From Stieleria maiorica (GTDB lineage Bacteria > Planctomycetota > Planctomycetia > Pirellulales > Pirellulaceae), in contig NZ_CP036264.1 of the NCBI RefSeq assembly GCF_008035925.1, positions 3,406,443 to 3,470,442 of the forward strand: DNA of 64,000 nucleotides, written 5' to 3'. The translations under genes and the position numbers were made by a program. Below the pieces are notes generated by a model that saw nothing but the letters and a program-made list of their open reading frames with translations, was not told the DNA's origin and ran no database searches. The first letter of the stretch is position 1; each line of letters starts with the position of its first letter. This document shows, in pieces, positions 45,972 through 54,983 of this stretch.

Positions 45972-48767
45972 TTACGCGGGCGGGTCTTCGCTGACGACGT
46001 TGTAGACGAATTCATCGTCTTTCATGTCGATCTCGATCTCGGCGATCGATGCACTGGTGGCCAAACTGGACAGGACTTGCGAAGACAGTTCCGGTAGCAG
46101 GGACTTGTTCAGGATGTGATCGACGTTGCGAGCCCCCGTGTCGACTTCGGTGCAGCGGGCGCGGATGCCGTCGACGACCGCGTCGGTGTACGTGAACCGT
46201 GCACCATAGCTGTCGGCCACGCGACGTTGCACCTTGCCCAGCTTGAGCCGCACGATCTTGCTCATCACGTCGTCGCTGAGGGGGTAGTACGGGATCACGC
46301 TCGTTCGTCCCAGGAATGCCGGTTTGAACGTCTTCAGTAACTCGGGGAAAACGGCTTCCAAGAAACCGTCGGCATCGGGCATCGTTTCATCGTCGGCGCA
46401 CAGGCTCTTGATCAGGTTCGTCCCGGCATTGGTGGTCATGATGATGACGGTGTTTTTGAAATCGATGTCGCGCCCTTCGCCATCTTTCATGCTGCCTTTA
46501 TCGAAGACTTGATAAAAGATGTCTTGGACTCCGGGGTGCGCCTTTTCGACTTCGTCCAACAGCACGACCGAATACGGCTTGCGGCGCACCGCTTCGGTCA
46601 GCACACCGCCTTCGCCATAACCGACGTAGCCGGGAGGCGATCCCATCAACAGCGAAACCTTGTGTTCCTCTTTGAATTCCGACATGTTGATCGTGGTCAT
46701 GTTTTGCTCGCCGCCGTACAGCAGGTTGGCCAGCGTGATTGCCGTTTCGGTCTTGCCGACGCCGCTGGTACCCGCCAACAGGAACACGCCGATGGGCATG
46801 CGGGGGTCACGCAACTGGGCTCGGCTGGTGCGAATGCTCTGGGCGATCCGATCGAGCGCGTGTGATTGTCCGACGATGGATTCCTCCATCAGATCTTTCA
46901 GGTTCAGCACGGTATTGATTTCGTTGCTGACCATCCGCCCGACGGGGATGCCGGTCCAGGCGGCGACGGTTTCCGCGATCGCACTGGAATCGACACAGGG
47001 AAACAGCAATGGTGTTTCTCCTTGCACCTTTTTGAGTTCCTTTTCCAAGGCCACCAGTTCCTTTCGCCACGCCTGAAGCTGCTCTTCGGTCGGCGGTGCA
47101 GGCTCTTCTCCGGCCGCTTTGTCCGGTACTTTTTCGGCGGGTTTCGCATCCTTGGCGGCGGCGTTCTTTTCCTTCGTCGCATCCGCGGGTGATTCCTGAT
47201 TCTGTTCCGCCTTCCACCGTTCGGGCGAGTCTTTATCCAATCGCTTGCGGAGGTCAATGATTTTGGCCAGCAGCTCTTTTTCGGTTTCCCATTGCTCGTT
47301 GAGCGCGACGAGCTGTTCCTCCACCGCGGCCTTGGCTTCTTCGGCGGCTGTGATGTCATCAGAGTGGTCCATTCCGGTTTGTTCTTCGCGGCGGAGGATG
47401 CGTAGTGATACGTCCAGTTGGTCGCGGCGGCGGGTGGCGTCTTCGATCGCGGGCGGCGTCGCCGATTGGCTCAATTGGATCCGCGCACACGCGGTGTCCA
47501 GCAAGCTGACCGATTTGTCGGGCAGCTGGCGTCCGGTGATGTAGCGATTGGACAGCTTGACGGCCTCGACGACGGCGTCGTTCATGATCCGGACGTGGTG
47601 GTGGCTTTCCAGCGTGTCGACCAAACCACGCATCATTTCGACTGCCGTCGGTTCGTCGGGTTCATCGACCTTGACGACTTGAAATCGTCGTGCGAGTGCG
47701 GCGTCTTTTTCGAAGTATTTTTTGTATTCCGCCCAGGTCGTCGCGGCGACGGTGCGCAATTCCCCCCGAGCGAGCGCGGGTTTGAGCAGGTTGGCCGCGT
47801 CGCCTTGCCCGGCCTGTCCGCCGGCGCCGATCATGGTGTGGGCTTCGTCGATGAACAAGATGATCGGTGTCGGAGAGCCTTTGACTTCGTCGATCACCCC
47901 GCGCAGCCGATTCTCGAACTCGCCCTTCATTCCCGCACCGGCTTGCAACAGCCCAAGGTCCAAGGTGCGGATGCGAACGTTGCGGATCGATTCGGGGACA
48001 TCGCCGGCGGCGACCCGCAGGGCGAACCCCTCGACGACTGCCGTTTTGCCGACCCCCGCTTCACCGGTCAGAATGGGATTGTTCTGTCGTCGGCGGGTCA
48101 GGATATCGATGATTTGGCGGATTTCGGGATCGCGTCCCAGCACCGGGTCGATCTGTCCGGCTTCGGCGCGGCTGGTCAAATCGATCGTGAACTGGTCCAG
48201 CGAGGGCGTTTTCGTCGGTCCGGCGGACGGCTTGGTCGGGTCGGTCGCTTGACGAGGTGCGGCCGCGCCGGCCGCCATCGGGACCTGGGACTCTTCGCTG
48301 TCGGCCAGCAGCGTGCCGAAATCTTGAATGATCGCATCGCCGTTGATTTCATCGAACTCGTCCGATGCGTCGCGGGCCAGCGGTCGCAGCGTCGTGGAGG
48401 TCAACAGCGCGACCAGCAGGTGTCCCGAGCGGACTTTGGCGACGCCGTGATCGACCGAACCGAACAACCAGGCTTCGCGAATCAGGTCCACGACGTTAGG
48501 AGACAATGCGGGCGGGCGACCGTTGCCGGTCTTAAACTTGTCGATCGCTTTGTTCAGGTCGGCCGCGAGTGCACCGACATCGACGCCCGATGCCTTACAA
48601 GCGATCGTAAAGTCGGATTTCTCGTTCTCGGCCAACTTGAGCAACCAGTGCTCGATTTCGATGTTGTAATTGGTTCGCGACAGACACAGTCCAGCCGCCG
48701 CTTCGAGGGCGCCACGGCAAGTGTCGTTGAGTTTTCCGACGAGTTCTTTCAGGTTGATTTGTGCCAT
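45972..48767 (-). CDS. tssH: type VI secretion ATPase TssH (ClpV)
   Basis: A 931-residue AAA+ ATPase of the ClpV branch, which dismantles the contracted TssB-TssC sheath. N-terminal Clp repeat region (1-150) starts with NLKELVGKLNDTCRGALEAAAG, as in ClpV. First AAA domain: GEAGVGKT (235-242), ILFIDEAHTMIGAGG; second: GTSGVGKT (about 664-671), VLLDEVEKAHPG, PPGYVGYGEGG. In the middle domain an Ala/Lys/Pro-rich insertion (about 518-557) with NAAAKDAKPAEKV is longer than usual. It is the last secretion gene before the kinase and lies 45 bp after tssG. Confidence 0.95.
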   Translation of the reverse strand: MAQINLKELVGKLNDTCRGALEAAAGLCLSRTNYNIEIEHWLLKLAENEKSDFTIACKASGVDVGALAADLNKAIDKFKTGNGRPPALSPNVVDLIREAWLFGSVDHGVAKVRSGHLLVALLTSTTLRPLARDASDEFDEINGDAIIQDFGTLLADSEESQVPMAAGAAAPRQATDPTKPSAGPTKTPSLDQFTIDLTSRAEAGQIDPVLGRDPEIRQIIDILTRRRQNNPILTGEAGVGKTAVVEGFALRVAAGDVPESIRNVRIRTLDLGLLQAGAGMKGEFENRLRGVIDEVKGSPTPIILFIDEAHTMIGAGGQAGQGDAANLLKPALARGELRTVAATTWAEYKKYFEKDAALARRFQVVKVDEPDEPTAVEMMRGLVDTLESHHHVRIMNDAVVEAVKLSNRYITGRQLPDKSVSLLDTACARIQLSQSATPPAIEDATRRRDQLDVSLRILRREEQTGMDHSDDITAAEEAKAAVEEQLVALNEQWETEKELLAKIIDLRKRLDKDSPERWKAEQNQESPADATKEKNAAAKDAKPAEKVPDKAAGEEPAPPTEEQLQAWRKELVALEKELKKVQGETPLLFPCVDSSAIAETVAAWTGIPVGRMVSNEINTVLNLKDLMEESIVGQSHALDRIAQSIRTSRAQLRDPRMPIGVFLLAGTSGVGKTETAITLANLLYGGEQNMTTINMSEFKEEHKVSLLMGSPPGYVGYGEGGVLTEAVRRKPYSVVLLDEVEKAHPGVQDIFYQVFDKGSMKDGEGRDIDFKNTVIIMTTNAGTNLIKSLCADDETMPDADGFLEAVFPELLKTFKPAFLGRTSVIPYYPLSDDVMSKIVRLKLGKVQRRVADSYGARFTYTDAVVDGIRARCTEVDTGARNVDHILNKSLLPELSSQVLSSLATSASIAEIEIDMKDDEFVYNVVSEDPPA

Positions 48768-48812
48768 GGTTCAGTCAAGCGTCGAAGGACAGAGAGGGAG
48801 ACATCATATGTT

Positions 48813-49958
48813 CTAGCGTGTCGGCGCACCGTCGTGGTGAAAAACCGCGTCGTCGCTGTCATGCACCGGTGGTTTGCTGCAAAGCCAAGTGTTCCAGCCC
48901 AGGTAAGGTTTGACTTGGGTCGATTCGTCTGGCCCGGTGAACGAGGATTCCGAAGGCAATTCACAGACCGGAATTTCGTCCGCGAGCAAGATGACTTGCA
49001 GGTCGAAATCGAATTCCAGCCCGACATAGCTGCGGATGAATTGACAGATCCGCACCAACGAATGCCCGGTCGGCATCAAACTTTCGAACTGCTGCCAGGT
49101 GACCGGTCCGATCTGAATACGAAACTTTGAACTGGGGTCCCAAGTCCGGTCGCCCATGATCGTGTCGACGCCCATTTGGCAGTGTCCGTCCAGCCGCCCC
49201 AGCCGTGATCGCTCGGGGATCGGCAACACCAGCCATTGCCCGAACAGTGACAGCACCTTGGCGGGCAACTGCAAGTAATCGGACACCATCTCACGCAGCG
49301 ACTCGGCCGTCGGCCGATCGACGAACTGGCCGCCGTAGTAGACGCAGGCGTCGTCGGAGGATTCCAAACGATTGCGAACCTGTTTGGTCCCACGTCCGAC
49401 GATCGATAACAGGGCTTCGCGAATCAGGTCGGATTCGGGACGCGAGTCATGAATCGCATTCTCGAATCCCGCGGGCAAGAAGTACTTTTCCCACGCCCGG
49501 TAGAAGAACGACAACTGACGGTGCGAAAAGATGTCAAAGAAGTCCCGCATCGCGGTGTCTTTGTTGTGAACCCGATCGATCACCAGCTGGGTGTAATGAT
49601 TCGGCAGCGCGCCGGCCGGACCGATCAGCCCCCAAAACGCGACTTGCATCTCCCACGGTTGCCTGGTCGTTTCGACGGAATCGTCGTCCTCTGTTTGCCG
49701 GGGTTGCAGCGCCACGATCTCACTGGGGGAAAAACCGAGCGATACATCCGACCGGAACCGCACGGCTTCTTCGGAGATGTTGCTGACCGTTCCCAGGCGG
49801 CCGCGGCGGGGACCTCGCCCCAGCGACAAGTCGTGATCCATGCGCGACAGCGCACCGGTCAGCAACAACCGAACGGCCTGAAAGAAACTGAACTCATAGG
49901 GCTCATCGACAAGCCGCTGTTTTACAGAAACGTCTGTCTTCCGGATCGCGCCGGCCAT
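48813..49958 (-). CDS. tssG: type VI secretion baseplate protein TssG
   Basis: A 381-residue TssG (ImpH/VasB) protein, a baseplate wedge component. Recognisable: PYEFSFFQAVRLLL, RFRSDVSLGFSPSEI, EMQVAFWGLIGPAGALPNHYTQLVIDR, DTAMRDFFDIFSHRQLSFFYRAWEKY, LLSIVGRG, WLVLPIPERSRLG and RIQIGPVTWQQFESLMP. Its start overlaps the end of tssF by 37 bp, indicating one transcript. Length is normal to slightly long. Confidence 0.95.
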   Translation of the reverse strand: MAGAIRKTDVSVKQRLVDEPYEFSFFQAVRLLLTGALSRMDHDLSLGRGPRRGRLGTVSNISEEAVRFRSDVSLGFSPSEIVALQPRQTEDDDSVETTRQPWEMQVAFWGLIGPAGALPNHYTQLVIDRVHNKDTAMRDFFDIFSHRQLSFFYRAWEKYFLPAGFENAIHDSRPESDLIREALLSIVGRGTKQVRNRLESSDDACVYYGGQFVDRPTAESLREMVSDYLQLPAKVLSLFGQWLVLPIPERSRLGRLDGHCQMGVDTIMGDRTWDPSSKFRIQIGPVTWQQFESLMPTGHSLVRICQFIRSYVGLEFDFDLQVILLADEIPVCELPSESSFTGPDESTQVKPYLGWNTWLCSKPPVHDSDDAVFHHDGAPTR

Positions 49959-51763
49959 CGGGCAACCTCTTGCTCTCGCAAGCTACTTCGTAGCGAGGTT
50001 CGGGTGAATGAATTGATCGAAGCGTACAGGGACAAGAACCGCTCAAGCACCATGCCCAACAGATACGCTCCGCCGCTGCTCAAGCGTTCTTCGTCGATCA
50101 CGATCTCCAGGTCCAAACCGCGGCAAAGGGTTGATCCGCCGGACGGGTTTTGACACCGCGCCACGCCGGGGCTGCACTTGACCGAGCGAATCGAATCGAT
50201 GCGTTGCTGCGAGTCGCCTTTGCCGATGTAGTCGTACAGCCCCAGAATCTCTCGCAGTGCCGTGGCTCCTTCGTCGGCGTCAAACAGCGACACGTGCCCG
50301 AGCGACAAATGGCTGATCATCCGCCAATAGGTGCCTTTCTCCAGCGGCGGTCGCAGCGTGATGCGGGGCTGCGTGACACATTTGGGCGGCTCCAGCGGTC
50401 CGCCATGGACCAACTGCAATTTCGGACGGCCTCCGCCAAACTCCAATCGTTGCGGCAGATTCCGGCTGGTGCAAAGCGCCCGCACGTCCAGCACAGTTCC
50501 ATCGGTTTGATCAGGCTGGAAATCCAGATCGACCAGCGACAAATACACTTCGGTCGCCAGATCCTTGGCACCACCGCTCTGCCCGGATCGACGCCGATGC
50601 AGGTGATAAAATCCGCGCCGCAGTCGTTGTTCCCCGGCGTGCCGGACCGAGTAAAACGGGTGATAAACCTTTTCGTCGCGGTTGGAATCGATCGCCGTGA
50701 CGCTGGTGATGTTGTGGACTTCAAAGGCGCGCGGCTGGCGAGCATCGGGAATCACGCGATACTCCGGCATCGCATGCGTGACCCGAATCGGTTCGCAACG
50801 TTGTTCGAACAGATTGACCATCGGGGTACATCCGATCCGAATCGTTTCCGGTTCGACGAACTGTTCCACCGCACCGACATGGCGTTTCATCAACACGTAC
50901 AAGTGCAGCGATCCGCCAAAACCCTGAAGGTCCTCTTTCGAAATGCCACGGATGTCGAAGAACATGAACTTTTCAGGCGCCGCGAAGTATTCCGACAACA
51001 ATCGGTAACCGCTGAATGTTCTCGGTTGCGGCGGAAAAATGCATTCGTCGGTTTCAAACCCGATCGGGTAGATCGAATCGGCCGATAATCGGATCGGTTT
51101 GGGATCGGTGGGGGAACGGGCCAGCAGGACTTCGATCGAATCGTTATGAATCAATTCGTAGAAATCCATAGCGGCGTGAGAGATCCCGCGAATGAAGAAC
51201 CGCAGCGACGTCATCTCCATCGTTTCGAACGCAATCGCTTCACGAAAGCTCTTTAGTTGCACGTGCAAAACCGATTCGGCCTTGGGCAACAGCGGCGATG
51301 GGGGCGACTGGAAGGGCTGTCCCTTGTAGGCGGCCGTCGCGACCTTGTAGGGAAACAGCGTGACCGGGTACACGGTCCGGTACTGGCACGCACCGTCTTC
51401 GGTCGACTCGGTTTCAACGCCTTCCCCGGCCGGAATCGTGTATCCGCCGACCAGTTCCGCCTGTCGGGGATCGAGCGCAAACTGCACGACCGCGGTCGAC
51501 GGGATCGGCGACAGGTAGTGCGGATACAGCACGCCAAGCATCGCGTGCGTGATTTCGGGGAAGTCGTCGTCCAGTTTCAGCCGCGTCCGCGCCGACAGCA
51601 ACGCGAACGATTCAATGATCCGCGAGACGTGGGGGTCTTCGCTCAGGTCGTCGCCGAGCCGAAGCCGGGCGGCGATCTTGGGATGCTCCTGGGCGAACTC
51701 GGAACCGAAGCGGCGCAGGTATTGAAGTTCCTGGTTGTAATAAGGCAGCAATCGATCCGTCAT
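49922..51763 (-). CDS. tssF: type VI secretion baseplate protein TssF
   Basis: A 613-residue TssF (ImpG/VasA) protein: LLPYYNQELQYLRRFGSEFAQEHPKIAARLRLGDDLSEDPHVSRIIESFALLSARTRLKLDDDFPE is the family's signature start, followed by HYLSPIPSTAVVQF, CQYRTVYPVTLFP and YFAAPEKFMFFDI. With TssG, TssE and TssK it builds the phage-like baseplate. ATG 51763 overlaps the tssE stop by 4 bp. Confidence 0.95.
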   Translation of the reverse strand: MTDRLLPYYNQELQYLRRFGSEFAQEHPKIAARLRLGDDLSEDPHVSRIIESFALLSARTRLKLDDDFPEITHAMLGVLYPHYLSPIPSTAVVQFALDPRQAELVGGYTIPAGEGVETESTEDGACQYRTVYPVTLFPYKVATAAYKGQPFQSPPSPLLPKAESVLHVQLKSFREAIAFETMEMTSLRFFIRGISHAAMDFYELIHNDSIEVLLARSPTDPKPIRLSADSIYPIGFETDECIFPPQPRTFSGYRLLSEYFAAPEKFMFFDIRGISKEDLQGFGGSLHLYVLMKRHVGAVEQFVEPETIRIGCTPMVNLFEQRCEPIRVTHAMPEYRVIPDARQPRAFEVHNITSVTAIDSNRDEKVYHPFYSVRHAGEQRLRRGFYHLHRRRSGQSGGAKDLATEVYLSLVDLDFQPDQTDGTVLDVRALCTSRNLPQRLEFGGGRPKLQLVHGGPLEPPKCVTQPRITLRPPLEKGTYWRMISHLSLGHVSLFDADEGATALREILGLYDYIGKGDSQQRIDSIRSVKCSPGVARCQNPSGGSTLCRGLDLEIVIDEERLSSGGAYLLGMVLERFLSLYASINSFTRTSLRSSLREQEVARWPARSGRQTFL

Positions 51764-52254
51764 CGGCGAACTCCACGCACGGAAAAATCCCCACTGGTCG
51801 CATCCAGTTTACTGTCATAAATCACCGGCTCGGGAGCGGGGTCGACTTTCAACATCGCGTCGATTCGAAACCGCAGTGCCCGATCGGTCGGGTCGCTGGT
51901 GTCGGCCAGCCGGACCTGAATGTTGATCAAGCGAGGTTCAAAGGTTTCGATCGACCGCAAGATCATGCGACGCAGCATCTCTTGCTGTTCCCGCGATCCG
52001 GTATTGATGCCGACGCAGTCGGGAATGCCGTATGCGAACAGCGAACGATCCAGTTCCTTCAGGTCATCGGGCCAACTGGTGGCGCGACAGCGTGTGTTCA
52101 ACAATGATTGCAGATCGCGGCCCACGCTCTCTTTCATCTGCTGCAACACCTGCGTCCGGTTCATCGGCGCTTCGGTCCGGTTGTGGGGCTCCCAATCGAT
52201 CAGCCGATCGAGCACGCTGGGGATCAGGGGGCGGTCATTGGGGACACGCGACAT
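51760..52254 (-). CDS. tssE: type VI secretion baseplate protein TssE (gp25-like)
   Basis: A 164-residue gpW/gp25-family protein: PLIPSVLDRLIDWEP at the N-terminus, LQSLLNTRC, LFAYGIPDCVGIN, and FEPRLINIQVRL with the conserved Glu-Pro-Arg-Leu that locks the sheath. ATG 52254 directly abuts the tagJ stop. It joins baseplate and sheath. Confidence 0.95.
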   Translation of the reverse strand: MSRVPNDRPLIPSVLDRLIDWEPHNRTEAPMNRTQVLQQMKESVGRDLQSLLNTRCRATSWPDDLKELDRSLFAYGIPDCVGINTGSREQQEMLRRMILRSIETFEPRLINIQVRLADTSDPTDRALRFRIDAMLKVDPAPEPVIYDSKLDATSGDFSVRGVRR

Positions 52255-53061
52255 TTACTCACCACGCCGGATCGATTGCAGTTCCAACATCGGCATGTCC
52301 TGGTCGCCGACCAGCAGCATTTTTTGGCCGCGTCCACGAACGATCCCCTGGCCCGAATCCACCCAATCGGTGCCGCGACCGAGTTGCAGATTGGCGTCGG
52401 TCGGGCCGTCTTCTTCCGGTTCCAGATAAATGGCCGGCAGGTACACTTCGCCGTCGGGTCCCGATTCGATCGACAACGACGCTTGTCGCCAGAGCAGATC
52501 GAAGGGGCGTTTGGGCGGATGGATTTCCAAATCCAGGATCTGGTTCCAATCGACCCAAAAATATTTGCCGGTCGTCGTGTGGACCTCCAGGACCGGGGAC
52601 AACAGGTCATCTAAATCGCGAAGGTCATCGACCTGCTTGTCATTGACCTGGACCGGTTGGTTCAAATTAGCCGTTTCGACCAGCGGTTCGATGGCCGCCG
52701 CGGCACCGGGGACGTCGCCGGATCGATACAAGGTCAACGCTTGCAGGTGGGCTTTGAGCTTTTCCGACGGTTCCCCCAGGAACTCCGGCACGCGGCCTTT
52801 GAAAAAGCACTCGCGACGGGCCAGTTCGGCACGCACCAGTTGTCTCAGCAACGCCGCGCCGATGGCCGCCTGGGCGTCCTGGTTCGACACGGTGTCAAGT
52901 TGCTTGTCGGCGCGATCGAGGTTCCCGGCGATACAGGACAGTTCGGCGAGTTGAAACCGCAGTCCCACGTCGGCCGGCTTGGCTTTCACCATCGCCAGTG
53001 ACGCGTCCACCGCCTCGCTCAGCCGTCCCGCTTCGTACAGCTCCATCGGAGTGTTTGTCAT
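52255..53061 (-). CDS. tagJ: type VI secretion accessory protein TagJ (ImpE)
   Basis: A 268-residue ImpE/TagJ protein from the ATG at 53061 (MTNTPMELYEAGRL). The N-terminal half is TPR-like (EAVDASLAMVKAKPADVGLRFQLAELSCIAGNLDRAD) and the later part has DLDDLLSPVLEVHTTTGKYFWVDW, typical of the family. In systems with TagJ it binds TssB and helps ClpV recruitment. The 201-bp gap to tssC2 upstream holds a repeat. Confidence 0.9.
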   Translation of the reverse strand: MTNTPMELYEAGRLSEAVDASLAMVKAKPADVGLRFQLAELSCIAGNLDRADKQLDTVSNQDAQAAIGAALLRQLVRAELARRECFFKGRVPEFLGEPSEKLKAHLQALTLYRSGDVPGAAAAIEPLVETANLNQPVQVNDKQVDDLRDLDDLLSPVLEVHTTTGKYFWVDWNQILDLEIHPPKRPFDLLWRQASLSIESGPDGEVYLPAIYLEPEEDGPTDANLQLGRGTDWVDSGQGIVRGRGQKMLLVGDQDMPMLELQSIRRGE

Positions 53062-53150
53062 GGTTGAATGCCTCTGATTGACGGTGAGCAAAAGTGAGGG
53101 AATTGGGTGTCGGAGATTAATCGGAGGTCGGCTGGACAGAGTCACTTTGA

Positions 53151-53214
53151 CGTAGCTACGCTCACCAGAGCGTGGAAAACCCCGGGGATCCACCTTCTGG
53201 CGAAGGTAGCTACG
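53151..53214. repeat. palindromic repeat, family C copy 2
   Basis: Begins CGTAGCTACGCTCACCAGAG at 53151 and ends with GGCGAAGGTAGCTACG at 53214. It lies downstream of tssC2, inside the secretion operon, and matches copies at 11537-11616 and 54885-54949. Confidence 0.75.
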
Positions 53215-53262
53215 TTCGACCGGCGATTCACTATGTTTCTTGTGGAATGTGGCGCTATCCAG

Positions 53263-54843
53263 CTACGAACGTCCGATTCGCGTTTGCAGCCGCACACTGC
53301 CGACCATTTCATCGAGTTCGTAATGTGGCGCCAAACGCATGATACAGTAAAACGAGCCCGGTTTACCGGGGTCGGGCTGGACCGTGATGCTGGCTTCGCG
53401 AAGCGGTTTGCGACTTTTGACATCGGCGCTTGCTTCGCGATCGGCGGTGACATATTCGATGATCCAATCGTGTAGCAGGCGTTGCAGTTCTTCCGCGGTG
53501 GTGAACGATCCCATTTTCGTCCGGCCGATCACCTTGATGTAGTGGGCGAAGCGGGAGACCGTCAACATGTACGGCAGCATGGCGCTGATTTTCGCATTGG
53601 TGTTTGCGTCCGCGGTGTCGTACTTTTTAGGGCGTTGCAGCGATTGTCCGCTGGCAAACACCGCCATCGGTGTGTCTTTGCAGTCGCAAATCGGCAGCAA
53701 GCCCAGATCGCTGAGTTGCCGTTCCAGCGAATCGGTGACGGCGATTTCGGTCATCGGTCGCGGGATCACGCCGGGGGCGTCGGAGGGGAAGCTGAGCGCC
53801 GGTAAATCCGACACCAATCCGCCGCCTTCGAAATCTTGACGCAGCCCGCGGATGTCCGCCAACCAACCGCTGGTCGCGAACGAACGCATCAAGACCGATG
53901 CATAGGCATAACCCGGATTTCCCCACAAGTAATGCCTTCCTCCGGGGCTGAAGACGTCTTCGCGGAACACGAATCGATCCACGCGGCTGCCGTCGTCCTC
54001 GTAGGGCCCCCGCATCAGAATCCGGGGCAACACCATCCCGATGAAGCGAGCGTCCTCGTCGTCGCGGAGCGCATTCCATTTCAGGTAGTCCGGCCGCGAC
54101 AGGCGTGACTCATGATCGCGCGTGACCTGCAGCTCGGTAAAACTTTCCAGATCCAACAGTTCCGGACTGGCCGCCAGCAGCACGGGACAAAACGAACTGG
54201 CTGCGACGCCCGAGAGTGCTCGCAGGATCGACAAATCATCGGTCGGATGTTCTGCCGAAACGCGTGGATGGATGTCGTAGTCCCCGATCAGGACTCCGAA
54301 GGGTTCCCCTCCCGGCATGCCCAATTCTTCTTCGTAGACCTTCTTGAACAACGCACTCTGGTCGAATTCGACGTTGCGTTCAAAGTCTTTTTCCAGTTCT
54401 TTCCAGCGAGCCGACAGCACCCGCACCTTGATCATCGGATCGCTTTCGATGTCCGCCCGCCGAACCAAGAATGCCAGCCCGCGCCAGGAGGATTCCAGTC
54501 GCTGGAACTTGGGGTGATGCAAGATCGCGTTGATCTGGTCGTTGAGCAACCGATCGATCTCGGCGATGTCGGCTGCCAATCGGGCGAGCAGCGATTGCTT
54601 GTCCCGTAATCGTGCATCCCGGCTCCAATGCTTGCCGAACCAGCACTCGAGCGCCTGCTCGACACCCGTCGCGGCTAGAAACTGGTGCAGCGGGGCTGGC
54701 GCTGAATGATTGGGCCGGGACGGCGCCCGAGCCGTTGTCTGGTCCGACTCCGCCACACCGGCTGACAAGACTTGCTCCAGCAGCGACTCCGCGAGCACTT
54801 CGGTGAGGGGCGATCCATCGGAGCGGAACTGGGCAGGCGACAT
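53263..54843 (-). CDS. second TssC-family sheath-like protein (ImpD type)
   Basis: About 526 residues from the ATG at 54843 (MSPAQFRSDG). It shares the TssC layout with its neighbour: PKFQRLESSWRGLAFLVRRA, NVEFDQSALFKKVYEEELGMPGGEPFGVLIGDYDI, LSGVAASSFCPVLLAASPELL, WNALRDDEDARFIGMVLPRILMRGPY, LLPICDCKDTPMAVFASGQS. It resembles the ImpD/TssC40 paralogue next to ImpC in rhizobial imp clusters. The role may be to join the sheath or regulate it; this is inference. It is flanked on both sides by family C repeats. Confidence 0.9.
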   Translation of the reverse strand: MSPAQFRSDGSPLTEVLAESLLEQVLSAGVAESDQTTARAPSRPNHSAPAPLHQFLAATGVEQALECWFGKHWSRDARLRDKQSLLARLAADIAEIDRLLNDQINAILHHPKFQRLESSWRGLAFLVRRADIESDPMIKVRVLSARWKELEKDFERNVEFDQSALFKKVYEEELGMPGGEPFGVLIGDYDIHPRVSAEHPTDDLSILRALSGVAASSFCPVLLAASPELLDLESFTELQVTRDHESRLSRPDYLKWNALRDDEDARFIGMVLPRILMRGPYEDDGSRVDRFVFREDVFSPGGRHYLWGNPGYAYASVLMRSFATSGWLADIRGLRQDFEGGGLVSDLPALSFPSDAPGVIPRPMTEIAVTDSLERQLSDLGLLPICDCKDTPMAVFASGQSLQRPKKYDTADANTNAKISAMLPYMLTVSRFAHYIKVIGRTKMGSFTTAEELQRLLHDWIIEYVTADREASADVKSRKPLREASITVQPDPGKPGSFYCIMRLAPHYELDEMVGSVRLQTRIGRS

Positions 54844-54884
54844 CGTGGCATGCTCGTGGCAATGGTGGTGGACGAACCTTCTAA

Positions 54885-54949
54885 CGTAGCTACCTTCGCC
54901 AGAAGGTGGATCTTCCATGGTCTCCACACTCGATTCGAGCGTAGCTACG
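54885..54949. repeat. palindromic repeat, family C copy 3
   Basis: Begins CGTAGCTACCTTCGCCAGAA at 54885 and ends CGTAGCTACG at 54949, in the 140-bp gap between tssC and tssC2. It is a third member of the family seen at 11537 and 53151. Confidence 0.75.
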
Positions 54950-54983
54950 TCAAAGGACTGTCAGGCACAGCCTGACCTGCGTC

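Noticed and set aside
47418..49130. 570-codon plus-strand frame
   Set aside because: Antisense to tssH and tssG, both firmly identified.
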